From IMG/VR virus record IMGVR_UViG_3300050821_013262, positions 1-37,245 of that record: a stretch of DNA of 37,245 nt. One strand, written 5' to 3'. This DNA is from a virus. Below, piece after piece: positions 17,164 to 23,842 of the stretch. The notes under the pieces are model-generated. The model had not been told where the DNA came from. It did not search any database and saw only the letters and a program-made list of their open reading frames with translations. The translations under genes and the position numbers were made by a program. Within the stretch, counting starts at the first letter, position 1. The number at the start of each line of letters is the position of its first letter.

Positions 17164-17478
17164 TTAATAATTCCCGCTTATGCCTTCTAAAATAGTAACC
17201 TCTCGTCCAACAATACGCTCAAATTCATCTATACTGAATTTATACATAGAATGAATTATTTGTTTGCAACAAGGACACTCAAAATAAGAAAAAGTAATAT
17301 TTTTTTCATCTAATTTCTCTAATAATTGTTCCACACAAGTTCCAAGCCTGTGAGCACTTGGAATAGTTTCAAGTAATTTATTTACAAATTCTTGTGAAAT
17401 AATCGAATTCGAAACAAAGGGATGGTATGTAATTTTATGCCCATTATTATGGTTAACAAAAATATAAGTAAATTTCAT
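17164..17478 (-). CDS. Hypothetical early protein with CPCC motif
   Basis: A 104-residue protein after AGGATGTAAAAT. FECPCCKQIIHSMY near residues 66-79 gives a Cys-Pro-Cys-Cys knuckle with a following histidine, compatible with metal binding, though a second CxxC pair is not obvious. The N-terminus is beta-like (FTYIFVNHNNGHKITYHPFV). Possible small host-takeover protein; function unknown. Confidence 0.6.
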   Translation of the reverse strand: MKFTYIFVNHNNGHKITYHPFVSNSIISQEFVNKLLETIPSAHRLGTCVEQLLEKLDEKNITFSYFECPCCKQIIHSMYKFSIDEFERIVGREVTILEGISGNY

Positions 17479-17481
17479 ATT

Positions 17482-17742
17482 TTACATCCTTAAATTATTA
17501 TTATTTATTAATTCATTAACTTGCTCAATCGCCTCCTGCTCGCATTGTTTTACATTCATATAAGAGGTTCGTATGTCTTCATCTTCTTCTATTACATTAT
17601 CATTTGTATCTTTAATGCTGTAGGTGAATAGATTGTAACTTTCCTTGTAATGAATATCCGAGCGCTCTTTTTTAACCACAGTCGTTTGATATATAGTTAT
17701 TGTGTAATCCTGTTCTTCTATTTCTTTGAACTTTGACTTCAT
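17482..17742 (-). CDS. Hypothetical early protein, 86 residues
   Basis: A charged alpha/beta protein (DYTITIYQTTVVKKERSDIH; YNLFTYSIKDTNDNVIEEDE) with a C-terminal helix QCEQEAIEQVNELINNNN that is duplicated in the 32-residue gene at 16753. It starts after AAGGATAGGAA. It lies past a 218-bp gap from the SSB-like gene, so it may have its own promoter. Confidence 0.6.
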   Translation of the reverse strand: MKSKFKEIEEQDYTITIYQTTVVKKERSDIHYKESYNLFTYSIKDTNDNVIEEDEDIRTSYMNVKQCEQEAIEQVNELINNNNLRM

Positions 17743-17812
17743 TTCCTATCCTTATTATTAAAATGGTGACAATAGATGAGAATTGCACTCACTCGATTGC
17801 GGGTTACTGTCT

Positions 17813-17956
17813 ATGAGTGACTATCAAATCAAACATAGCGTAGACACAAAGGCCGTTCGCGATTGTGGTTACCAGATTGTCTTTAATGCGTCTTATCCCA
17901 CGCTTCAACGCAAACCTGCTTACCCCGGCGTCACTGTCCGCCTGCTATTGTCATAA
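17813..17956 (+). CDS. Doubtful 47-residue ORF in a GC-richer gap
   Basis: An uninterrupted frame opposite to the surrounding operon (MSDYQIKHSVDTKAVRDCGY onward, ending VTVRLLLS). The codons are visibly more GC-rich than its neighbours. It is flanked by an eight-base inverted repeat TGACAATA/TATTGTCA at 17767-17774 and 17946-17953. There is no convincing ribosome binding site. It could be a transferred gene fragment, a small gene, or a structured non-coding segment. Confidence 0.3.
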   Translation: MSDYQIKHSVDTKAVRDCGYQIVFNASYPTLQRKPAYPGVTVRLLLS

Positions 17957-17960
17957 AAAG

Positions 17961-18428
17961 TTAAAATGGGATATCATCATTCAATTCGTTCGAATAATTC
18001 TCTTTCAAAGTCAATTCCTGCTCCTTTGTCAAGTTTTCAGGAATCATTGGTACGATATAATCCTTGATGATGTTCTTTGGTGGAAACAATTTCCCGTCGT
18101 CCCGGGGCTTTCCTTCCTCTATATCAACTTCAAATCTTGCCTTTCTGTTCTTACAATCCTCAGCACTTAATTGCCCATTATGGTATTGTTCACCAAGTCC
18201 TGTTGCCTCTGCAAAGTGCTTGAGTTTATATGCCATAGCTTCAAGAAGATAGTCATATAATACGTATTGCTTTCCTTCCTGGTCCCATGTATTAAGTGTC
18301 ACTTTAATCATCTCGTTACCTTTCTTTGAAACGGCTTCTTCAGCATATTCAACATAGAAGTCATATATGCCTGGCTTCAAAAGCTTTGTCATTGAAAGTT
18401 CCGTTTCGCTTTTAGGTGTAAATCTCAT
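17961..18428 (-). CDS. SSB-like single-stranded DNA-binding protein (DUF669-type)
   Basis: A 155-residue protein. The beta-rich body (GIYDFYVEYAEEAVSKKGNE; MIKVTLNTWDQEGKQYVLYD) resembles DUF669-type phage proteins. The last residues, LNDDIPF, copy the acidic C-terminal tip of bacterial SSB that recruits partner proteins. It lies directly after the Sak4-like ATPase with an ATGA overlap (18425-18428), as expected for a phage single-strand annealing pair in which the recombinase works on SSB-coated DNA. The function is inferred from tail and context; the family assignment would need a profile search. Confidence 0.65.
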   Translation of the reverse strand: MRFTPKSETELSMTKLLKPGIYDFYVEYAEEAVSKKGNEMIKVTLNTWDQEGKQYVLYDYLLEAMAYKLKHFAEATGLGEQYHNGQLSAEDCKNRKARFEVDIEEGKPRDDGKLFPPKNIIKDYIVPMIPENLTKEQELTLKENYSNELNDDIPF

Positions 18429-19291
18429 GCTGCTTCCCCTTTTGTTGTTTCGTTATCAATTTTTTTCTTTAAGAAATCAATGCATTTTTCAATGCAATCA
18501 AACGGCATTTCCTCGAATCGTTCTGATTCTGCCTTGTCAAGCCATTTTTGAACCGTTTCTTCAGGAATGCTCAGTAATTTAATTAGTCCTCGCAATTCTT
18601 TTACTTGCGAAGAATCAGCCAATTTCTGGGCAATCGCATCCCGCTCCAACACATCACGGCCATACCTATCCGCTATTTCATCGTATCCAAAAGGGAATGT
18701 ATCGCCATCAGGAAAGCTCTCAATTCGTGATTTTTTAACAACCCCTACCCGGTCTTTTCCTCGTTTTTGTATCTCAAAAACCAGGTCAAAAAGATAATCA
18801 AGCTTCTTGTAACAATCAAAAGTTTGACCCAATACACTCATGTTTTGCCCATACTCATTTTTAGCGTGACTGGTTATGATTACGTTCATGTCGAGCCTTA
18901 ATAATAGGCTTAACAAATGCTTCATTTTCTTGTTTGCTTCCGAATAATGACGGCCAAATTCCGTGCCATTCTTCAGCGCAGATTTATCAAGCAAGTCATT
19001 ATACAGAGTAGTCATAGGGTCAATAACCAATGTCTTAAACTCATGATTTTCCGTTAACAAACAAGTAACTTCCTGTATCAATTCTTCAAAATCTGAGCAA
19101 TGAAATACCGCGCCACCCTTATTATTTATAATGTCCACATACTTATCATTTATAGAACCTTTTTCAGTGTCCACAAGATAAGGTCTGGGAAAATTAATAG
19201 CGGCCGTTGTCTTTCCAACGCCCGCCGCTCCGTAGAATAATGCCTTTAATCGCTTCTCAACTTTATTCGGTTTTATGCCTCTTAATGCCAT
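18425..19291 (-). CDS. Sak4-like RecA-fold ATPase
   Basis: A 288-residue ATPase. The ATG at 19291 (MALRGIKPNK) follows GGAGATAATC and is preferred to a longer frame. Walker A is GAAGVGKTT at 21-29, Walker B LVID at 88-91, and NVIITSHAK downstream provides a sensor-type segment. These are features of the AAA_24/Sak4 group of phage recombination proteins. With the adjacent SSB-like gene it probably handles recombination and repair of replicating phage DNA. Other RecA-fold phage ATPases, such as replicative helicases, are less likely at this length. Confidence 0.7.
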   Translation of the reverse strand: MALRGIKPNKVEKRLKALFYGAAGVGKTTAAINFPRPYLVDTEKGSINDKYVDIINNKGGAVFHCSDFEELIQEVTCLLTENHEFKTLVIDPMTTLYNDLLDKSALKNGTEFGRHYSEANKKMKHLLSLLLRLDMNVIITSHAKNEYGQNMSVLGQTFDCYKKLDYLFDLVFEIQKRGKDRVGVVKKSRIESFPDGDTFPFGYDEIADRYGRDVLERDAIAQKLADSSQVKELRGLIKLLSIPEETVQKWLDKAESERFEEMPFDCIEKCIDFLKKKIDNETTKGEAA

Positions 19292-19293
19292 GA

Positions 19294-19416
19294 TTATCTC
19301 CACACGTATTGATAATAACTGATTACTGAAAGTCCTGATAAAAGCATCCATCCACTTATTTGTGTCCAGAATTTTTCTCTTTTTTTCAGCCACTTTAATC
19401 GCTGATTAGTCGTCAT
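19294..19416 (-). CDS. 40-residue basic protein with C-terminal membrane span
   Basis: The start follows AAGGATTAT. The N-terminal half is basic (MTTNQRLKWLKKREKFW) and the C-terminal half is hydrophobic (GWMLLSGLSVISYY). The stop lies two bases before the Sak4-like ATG. It overlaps the upstream extension of the ATPase frame in another frame, which supports the shorter ATPase start. Confidence 0.5.
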   Translation of the reverse strand: MTTNQRLKWLKKREKFWTQISGWMLLSGLSVISYYQYVWR

Positions 19417-19424
19417 ATAATCCT

Positions 19425-19862
19425 TCACGATGCCTTCCTCCACTCGTATTCAGCAGGGCCAGTTCTTACCAGTCGTTTATTTAGCTGTTCCATAAATTCA
19501 GCATATTGTGCCCTTAATGATTCATCAATCATTGTTTGCAAAGACTTGGCATGCAGTTTTATAGACCTGTTCAGAATCACATTTGTCAGGTTGTTTCTAT
19601 TTTCCTGCGTGGGATTTTTTAACATAACAAGTAAAGCGCAGGTAGCATCATCGTCTTGCATGAATTGCTGCGGATCCAGGAAGCATTCAGATACTTCACG
19701 GCCATCGGCTTCGATCATGAGTCGAGTTAAATCTGCCTGTACGTCCCAGTCAAGATCGAAAAAATCAATTTCGCCATCATCCATATCATTTTGGCTTTTC
19801 CATTCATAATTTATTACCAATGTGTCGATTGCGTCGACAAGTCGTTCGTAGTGTTTGTTCAT
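19425..19862 (-). CDS. Hypothetical early protein, 145 residues, acidic
   Basis: First gene of the leftward early operon, starting after AGGATGCTGAT. The N-terminal half is strongly acidic (NDMDDGEIDFFDLDWDVQAD). The C-terminal half is helical and more basic. A DNA-mimic or nuclease-inhibitor role (Gam-like position ahead of recombination genes) can be imagined from the position and charge, but no family is recognised. Confidence 0.6.
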   Translation of the reverse strand: MNKHYERLVDAIDTLVINYEWKSQNDMDDGEIDFFDLDWDVQADLTRLMIEADGREVSECFLDPQQFMQDDDATCALLVMLKNPTQENRNNLTNVILNRSIKLHAKSLQTMIDESLRAQYAEFMEQLNKRLVRTGPAEYEWRKAS

Positions 19863-19996
19863 ATCAGCATCCTGCCAGTTGAAACAAAACTTCTGTTTGA
19901 GTTATAGTGTGGTCACTCATCTAATTCGCTCCCAAGGTGTGTTGATGATAGCTACTGCTGGAACTCTTCAGGCTTCAGTAGTAGCGCTTAATTTGT

Positions 19997-20024
19997 ATTA
20001 TATCATGATATCGGTGTTCGTCAA
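19997..20024 (-). promoter_or_regulatory. Leftward early promoter (pL-like) with palindromic operator
   Basis: TTGACG (20024-20019), a 16-base spacer and TATAAT (20002-19997) on the minus strand. The palindrome ATATCATGATAT (20000-20011) covers the -10. It lies inside the 3' end of the RHH gene and would drive the 19862 to 16098 operon across a 135-bp leader. That leader holds GCTACTG/CAGTAG partial inverted repeats. Confidence 0.65.
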
Positions 20025-20192
20025 CAGTTTTTTCACAGTTTTTATTTTATCTGTTACGCATTCGCGCAACAATGAGCTAACAGACCTGTTTTCCAGGAAA
20101 GCCATCTTCTTAACCATATTATACGTGTTATCATCCATCCGGAACAATCGCGCCTTCAATAGTTCCCCGTCATTTTTTTTATTATTAGCCAT
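19998..20192 (-). CDS. Ribbon-helix-helix (Arc/CopG-type) repressor
   Basis: A 64-residue protein starting at ATG 20192 after AAAGGGTTAAAA; a longer frame runs back through the promoter region and is rejected. Residues 14-50 (KARLFRMDDNTYNMVKKMAF, then LENRSVSSLLRECV) give the beta strand, helix A, turn and helix B of an Arc/CopG RHH domain, which binds palindromic DNA as paired dimers. Its gene sits between two divergent early promoters. TATATCATGATAT-type palindromes overlap its own promoter, the rightward promoter and the leftward promoter, so it is the likely master early regulator. P22 also uses RHH repressors (Arc, Mnt). Confidence 0.8.
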   Translation of the reverse strand: MANNKKNDGELLKARLFRMDDNTYNMVKKMAFLENRSVSSLLRECVTDKIKTVKKLLTNTDIMI

Positions 20193-20201
20193 TTTTAACC
20201 C

Positions 20202-20230
20202 TTTGTTTTGATTTGTAAACAGTATATAAT
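20202..20230 (+). promoter_or_regulatory. Rightward early promoter (pR-like)
   Basis: TTTGTT (20202-20207), a 17-base spacer and a perfect TATAAT (20225-20230), before the gene at 20259. The -10 lies in the operator at 20221-20238. Confidence 0.6.
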
Positions 20231-20238
20231 GATATCTG
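20221..20238. promoter_or_regulatory. Operator over divergent promoters (AGTATATAATGATATCTG)
   Basis: An imperfect copy of the perfect 18-bp palindrome at 27490-27507. It overlaps the -10 elements of both divergent promoters at this control region and adjoins another palindrome, GTTATATAAC (20238-20247). Proposed binding site of the RHH repressor. Confidence 0.55.
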
Positions 20239-20249
20239 TTATATAACAA
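20221..20249 (-). promoter_or_regulatory. Promoter of the RHH repressor gene
   Basis: TTGTTA (20249-20244), a 17-base spacer and TATACT (20226-20221) on the minus strand. The arrangement is face to face with the rightward promoter, so the two compete and share one operator. Confidence 0.6.
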
Positions 20250-20258
20250 GGGGAAAAA

Positions 20259-20573
20259 ATGAAGGAATCTATAAAATCCATGCCGTGGTTTATATCTGGC
20301 ATGGAACAAATACAATGTTTAAGCATCGACTGCGTGCTCCACATGACGAAAGGCGCTGAAAGCCTCGTAACAGGGGACAAAAACTTCAACGAAGTTCCCA
20401 TACATCTTATAGTTGGTATGCTTTTTCCGGATATGCTCGCGAGAATTATGTTAGCCAGCGTTCGTGAAGAAGATGTTCTTGATTATTGTTCTTCTCTTAT
20501 TAAAACCTCTTTGCGGCTTCATGAAATGATGAAAGCATGTATTGAAAATGGCGACGGTGAGCTTATACATTGA
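20259..20573 (+). CDS. Early protein, tandem paralogue A
   Basis: A 104-residue helical protein after AAGGGGAAAAA, first gene behind the rightward early promoter. The core IHLIVGMLFPDMLARIMLAS (residues about 48-67) has the same pattern as IHTLVVAVMINMLPRLMWFI in the next gene and IIYLIGHSTANYLARILSWF in the third, so the three are probably divergent paralogues. No known family; the position just past pR suits a regulator or host-takeover protein. Confidence 0.6.
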   Translation: MKESIKSMPWFISGMEQIQCLSIDCVLHMTKGAESLVTGDKNFNEVPIHLIVGMLFPDMLARIMLASVREEDVLDYCSSLIKTSLRLHEMMKACIENGDGELIH

Positions 20574-20583
20574 GGGGAAAATT

Positions 20584-20871
20584 ATGAAAAAGGTTAAAAA
20601 AAATAACCCTTTGGGCTTTGATGAAAGGCATGAAAGAGCGGGAATTAATGCTTTACAGTTAATATCTGGTCACATGAGCAAAATCACTCAGGATAAAAAT
20701 GAAATTCACACGCTCGTTGTTGCGGTTATGATCAATATGCTACCGCGTCTGATGTGGTTTATAGAAAAAGAAGCTGATTACAACGAATTTATGGAGTTTT
20801 TCAATACTGGTGTCAGAGTAAACTACAATCTCATGCAAAAACACTTAAACAAGGAACATTATGATAGTTAA
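20584..20871 (+). CDS. Early protein, tandem paralogue B
   Basis: A 95-residue protein starting at the ATG at 20584 after GAGGGGAAAATT; an upstream in-frame ATG at 20542 lies inside the previous gene. It shares the IHxLV...MLxRxM core with its two neighbours. It has a basic N-terminus (MKKVKKNNPLGFDERHERAG). Function unknown. Confidence 0.6.
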   Translation: MKKVKKNNPLGFDERHERAGINALQLISGHMSKITQDKNEIHTLVVAVMINMLPRLMWFIEKEADYNEFMEFFNTGVRVNYNLMQKHLNKEHYDS

Positions 20872-21163
20872 AGACCAGAATTGGAGTTTAGAGCAGGCAT
20901 CGCGCATAGGTGCAAGGCTTACGGATGTGATACACCAAGAAATAAAAGAATTCAAAGGGGAAGATGATGCAAGCGAGATAATTTATCTTATTGGACATTC
21001 AACAGCCAACTATTTAGCAAGAATATTATCTTGGTTTGAACAGATTGGAGTAACCTATGACATAGATATGGGTAGGGATAAGACATTTTTATGGATAGCA
21101 GAGATTGCTCAGGGAACTTTAATTGACAAACCATCTTTGAAGGATGGTGAAGTTGAGGCATAA
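20861..21163 (+). CDS. Early protein, tandem paralogue C
   Basis: A 100-residue protein after AAGGAACATT, overlapping the previous gene by 11 bp. It shares the central helical core (IIYLIGHSTANYLARILSWF) with the two upstream proteins but has an acidic surround. Function unknown. Confidence 0.6.
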   Translation: MIVKDQNWSLEQASRIGARLTDVIHQEIKEFKGEDDASEIIYLIGHSTANYLARILSWFEQIGVTYDIDMGRDKTFLWIAEIAQGTLIDKPSLKDGEVEA

Positions 21164-21351
21164 TGACAGGGTAGAGCAGGAAAGTAGGGGTGTAGAGGCT
21201 TCCTGCCTCACAAATAGTGTTTGAATGAACCGACCGACCAAAGTTACTCATTCAAGCTTCAATAACATAAGACACAAGTATTTGGTACTCGGCTTTTGTC
21301 TTTGCGCATCCACGCACAATTGGACATAACATTAACTACGAGGAAAATTAT
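21164..21351 (+). promoter_or_regulatory. Structured leader before the initiator gene
   Basis: This 188-bp gene-free stretch holds three inverted repeats in series: GCAGGAA/TTCCTGC (21176-21182 with 21200-21206), TTGAATGA/TCATTCAA (21221-21228 with 21248-21255) and AAGACACAAG/CTTTTGTCTT (21269-21278 with 21293-21302, one mismatch). It could contain a terminator, a copy-control leader or a small RNA. GAGGAAAATTAT at its end is the next gene's ribosome binding site. Confidence 0.5.
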
Positions 21352-22392
21352 ATGTCACAACAAAATTATAACACAAGCGATCAGAATAACAACATCCATC
21401 AATCATTTACTACCAAAAGAACTTACCAAAGATACGTAAATATCCAGGAAAACGTTTTCAAAGCACTTTCTCCATACGCCTACAAAGTTTATACAGCATT
21501 AAGATTCCAGGCTGACTTTGGCGAAGAAGTATCAAAAGTAAGCAGAACAGTTGCTCAAATTGCGGAAGCTTCTGGAATTAGTCAGGCTAAAACCTATACA
21601 TGTTTTAATGAACTTGAAGACATGGGTTTATTACAAAGAGAATCCAAAACCGGATTTGAAACGGTTTATCATCTGGCGCAGGAACTATATTCGCTTGCCA
21701 AACCAAATCTTGTGAACAACGAAGTTATCCACAACCCCTCTTCAAAAAATATACCCCCCCTCCACAATATAGAGACCCCCCCTCCACAATATGGAGACCA
21801 TCCCATTAACTTATCCATTACTAAAAACAACACACACACAGCGCGCGCGATCGAAGGCGATTTTATTTTGGAACAAGCTATGTTTCCAGATTCAGAACAA
21901 TATAGAAAATCAACATTTCTTCGGGAACAATGTTTGAAAGATGAAAAATCAAAACTCAAGCATGAGCAATTACAGACCAAAGGACTGGATAAAACATTTG
22001 AAGAAGTGCTTGACGAATGCATAACCCATTACGCTACACAGAAAGAGCCACAACTTGTTAGCCCTCAGCGTTTACAATCATGGCTCAACAGAGACGAGCG
22101 ATATTTCAAGACCAGGGAAATGAATAGCAAGCCCAGGATATGGGTGGAAAAAGAAGACAGAGCGGCTAACAACGAAGAGATTGCAAAGCGTGAGAAAGAT
22201 GCGCTTGAAAAAAAGAATGCAGAAATAGCCGCATCCCCGCAGTTTATGAATATCGTCACGAAAGTTACCGAGAGATTTGCACCGAAAGACAAGCTTTCTG
22301 AATATAATACTGCGGAAGTTCGGGCTCCACGTGAAAGACCTGTGGCTTTGAAAGAACTGCTTCTATCTTTGGGTAGTTCAAGAGTTAATTAA
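21352..22392 (+). CDS. Replication initiator (lambda O-like plan) with internal origin
   Basis: A 346-residue protein after GAGGAAAATTAT. Residues about 60-105 form a winged helix-turn-helix (VAQIAEASGISQAKTYTCFN, then ELEDMGLLQRE) as in phage and plasmid initiators. The linker around 120-160 is Pro-rich and is encoded by a DnaA box and two 22-bp tandem repeats, so the origin lies inside the gene as in lambda O. The C-terminal half is charged and helical and may contact host replication proteins. No phage helicase, primase or polymerase was found, so the host replisome would be used. Confidence 0.7.
   Translation: MSQQNYNTSDQNNNIHQSFTTKRTYQRYVNIQENVFKALSPYAYKVYTALRFQADFGEEVSKVSRTVAQIAEASGISQAKTYTCFNELEDMGLLQRESKTGFETVYHLAQELYSLAKPNLVNNEVIHNPSSKNIPPLHNIETPPPQYGDHPINLSITKNNTHTARAIEGDFILEQAMFPDSEQYRKSTFLREQCLKDEKSKLKHEQLQTKGLDKTFEEVLDECITHYATQKEPQLVSPQRLQSWLNRDERYFKTREMNSKPRIWVEKEDRAANNEEIAKREKDALEKKNAEIAASPQFMNIVTKVTERFAPKDKLSEYNTAEVRAPRERPVALKELLLSLGSSRVN
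21725..21850. other. Candidate replication origin inside the initiator gene
   Basis: In order: a consensus DnaA box TTATCCACA (21725-21733), an A-rich step, two perfect-register 22-bp tandem repeats (21754-21775 and 21776-21797, one A/G difference, each C7 then TCCACAATATRGAGA), TTATCCATT (21811-21819), and an alternating CACACACACA/GCGCGCGCGA tract ending at a GATC (about 21831-21852). Iterons plus a DnaA box within an initiator gene are hallmarks of an origin. Confidence 0.65.
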
Positions 22393-22406
22393 AATAAGGG
22401 GTAGAA

Positions 22407-22886
22407 ATGAATGTCGTTAAACAAGATTTCAGAAAAAAAATAATATTGGATCTATTTTGTTTTTCCGATGAGCCAATTGAAGAAATATATTTTCAAATAG
22501 CAGAGCATGTGCTGATAACTCTGTATAAAGCAAATCCATTTCACAGCTTATTCGAGGGTTTCAAATGGGATAATATTCCCAATGATTTCTTTCAATCCTG
22601 TTTATGCAGCTGGGCTTCTGCTTTTAAGATATGGGAACTAAACGACATGGGAAGGGCTTCCACAACTGTATTTTCATTGATTTCTCATGGAATTATTCCA
22701 TCCTTGGGAATGTTCAAATGTGTATACGATGGTAATGAACTACCTGTCGCTTATGAAAAAAATAATGAATATCATATGTATCTTAGACAACACTCAACCT
22801 ATCAGGGGAATTTCGACATGATAATAAATGGCGCTAAAACTTACGAAGGGTGGCACAAAGAAAAATACGGCACAATACCAACGTGA
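22407..22886 (+). CDS. Hypothetical protein following the initiator
   Basis: A 159-residue protein after AAGGGGTAGAA. It is aromatic-rich and globular (FHSLFEGFKWDNIPNDFFQS; WASAFKIWELNDMGRASTTV). By position it takes the slot of a helicase loader (lambda P), but it lacks a visible P-loop and its sequence was not recognised, so no function is given. Confidence 0.6.
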   Translation: MNVVKQDFRKKIILDLFCFSDEPIEEIYFQIAEHVLITLYKANPFHSLFEGFKWDNIPNDFFQSCLCSWASAFKIWELNDMGRASTTVFSLISHGIIPSLGMFKCVYDGNELPVAYEKNNEYHMYLRQHSTYQGNFDMIINGAKTYEGWHKEKYGTIPT

Positions 22887-22954
22887 TTATTTTTGATCGT
22901 TCAACCTACCCCCTTTAAAATCGTTTTTAAGGCATAAAAATGGAGGTATTCAGG

Positions 22955-23194
22955 ATGAAGAAAGAGATAAGAGCCTCGGAACGGGTAATCGGGCACCTGA
23001 AAAAGTGTTACCGTGAAAAATGGAAAGCAGGATACGAAGACCCGGAAATCTGGGAAGACTTGCTGGAAAAATGCACAGATGAGGAAATTGAATCCGCTTT
23101 AGTGCATTATACCAAGCGGTCACGTTTTTTTGGTAATGAGCCACCGAAAAGCTTTAATTTTTTTCTTTTTTGCAAACGGGGAGAAGACCATTGA
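22955..23194 (+). CDS. Small nin-region protein, 79 residues
   Basis: The ATG at 22955 follows GGAGGTATTCAGG, a strong site. An in-frame ATG at 22940 (after AAGGCATAAAA) would add five residues. The protein is basic and helical (ERVIGHLKKCYREKWKAGYE; EIESALVHYTKRSRFFG). Nin-region proteins upstream of rusA often bind DNA. No family recognised. Confidence 0.6.
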   Translation: MKKEIRASERVIGHLKKCYREKWKAGYEDPEIWEDLLEKCTDEEIESALVHYTKRSRFFGNEPPKSFNFFLFCKRGEDH

Positions 23195-23400
23195 AAATAA
23201 TTTGGCCAAAAATTGAAACTTCTATCGAAAATAATGGGAGAAAAATTAGTTATTCTCAAAATAACAAACTTGACAATCCTAACGAGCAATTCGCATTTTG
23301 TTATGATTATTTTACATTTATGATAAAGTCCTTGAAATTGATTGGTATGGATGACGAGGCATTATCTCGTATTGAATTTCGTGAAGATGAAGAAAAATGA
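23191..23400 (+). CDS. Small nin-region protein with TTG start, 69 residues
   Basis: The best start is TTG at 23191, which overlaps the previous stop (TTGA) and follows GGGGAGAAGACCA. The in-frame ATG at 23170 lies inside the upstream gene without a site. The protein ends with an acidic stretch (EFREDEEK), and its stop overlaps the rusA start by four bases. Function unknown. Confidence 0.55.
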   Translation: MKIIWPKIETSIENNGRKISYSQNNKLDNPNEQFAFCYDYFTFMIKSLKLIGMDDEALSRIEFREDEEK

Positions 23401-23753
23401 AAGAGCTAATTATGTCACTGCCATATCCCAACGGCGTAAGCGTTAATCATTGCTACTCCCGGGGACAAAAAGGGGTTTATCTTACCCCCATGGTGCGCTC
23501 ATACCGAAAAAGCATTTGGGCTGGTTGCGTCGGTAAACAAAAGTTTGGCAAAGAGCTTCTTGACGTCGAGATAGAAATGTTTCCCCCTGATGAACGCAGG
23601 CGGGATGTGGATAATGTTCTCAAAGTTACACTGGATTCCCTGGCTCATGCCGGGGTTTTTACGGATGACTGCCAGATTGTGAGATTGATGATAGCAAAAA
23701 AAGAAAAAGTCACCGATGGTCGTCTTGACGTAACAATTAGGACGGTGGCATGA
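23397..23753 (+). CDS. rusA: Holliday junction resolvase RusA family
   Basis: A 118-residue protein (E. coli RusA is 120). The segment PPDERRRDVDNVLKVTLDSL then AHAGVFTDDCQI carries aspartates at 70, 72 and 91, the three catalytic Mg-binding residues in the family's usual numbering, and the N-terminal SLPYPNGVSVNHCYSRG is typical. It cuts four-way junctions symmetrically, resolving recombination and branched replication intermediates before packaging. It sits between nin-type genes and the lysozyme, as in lambdoid phages. Confidence 0.92.
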   Translation: MKELIMSLPYPNGVSVNHCYSRGQKGVYLTPMVRSYRKSIWAGCVGKQKFGKELLDVEIEMFPPDERRRDVDNVLKVTLDSLAHAGVFTDDCQIVRLMIAKKEKVTDGRLDVTIRTVA

Positions 23754-23842
23754 TGGAACTACATAGCACCCTTGCTATATATTGGCCGCCTGAGATTTGG
23801 TGGCTTTATTTGATAAGGATTTCGGATGCTACCGGAGACTAA
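23750..23842 (+). CDS. Possible 30-residue hydrophobic micro-protein
   Basis: The frame starts in an ATGA overlap with rusA and runs into the lysozyme gene in another frame. The peptide is aromatic and hydrophobic (LAIYWPPEIWWLYLIRI). Its position just before the lysozyme is where a small lysis protein would be expected, but it could simply be the lysozyme leader. Confidence 0.3.
   Translation: MMELHSTLAIYWPPEIWWLYLIRISDATGD

Noticed and set aside
20193-20315. 41-residue N-terminal extension of the RHH repressor
   Set aside because: The extension runs through the divergent promoters and operator. The ATG at 20192 has a proper ribosome binding site and leaves an RHH-sized protein.
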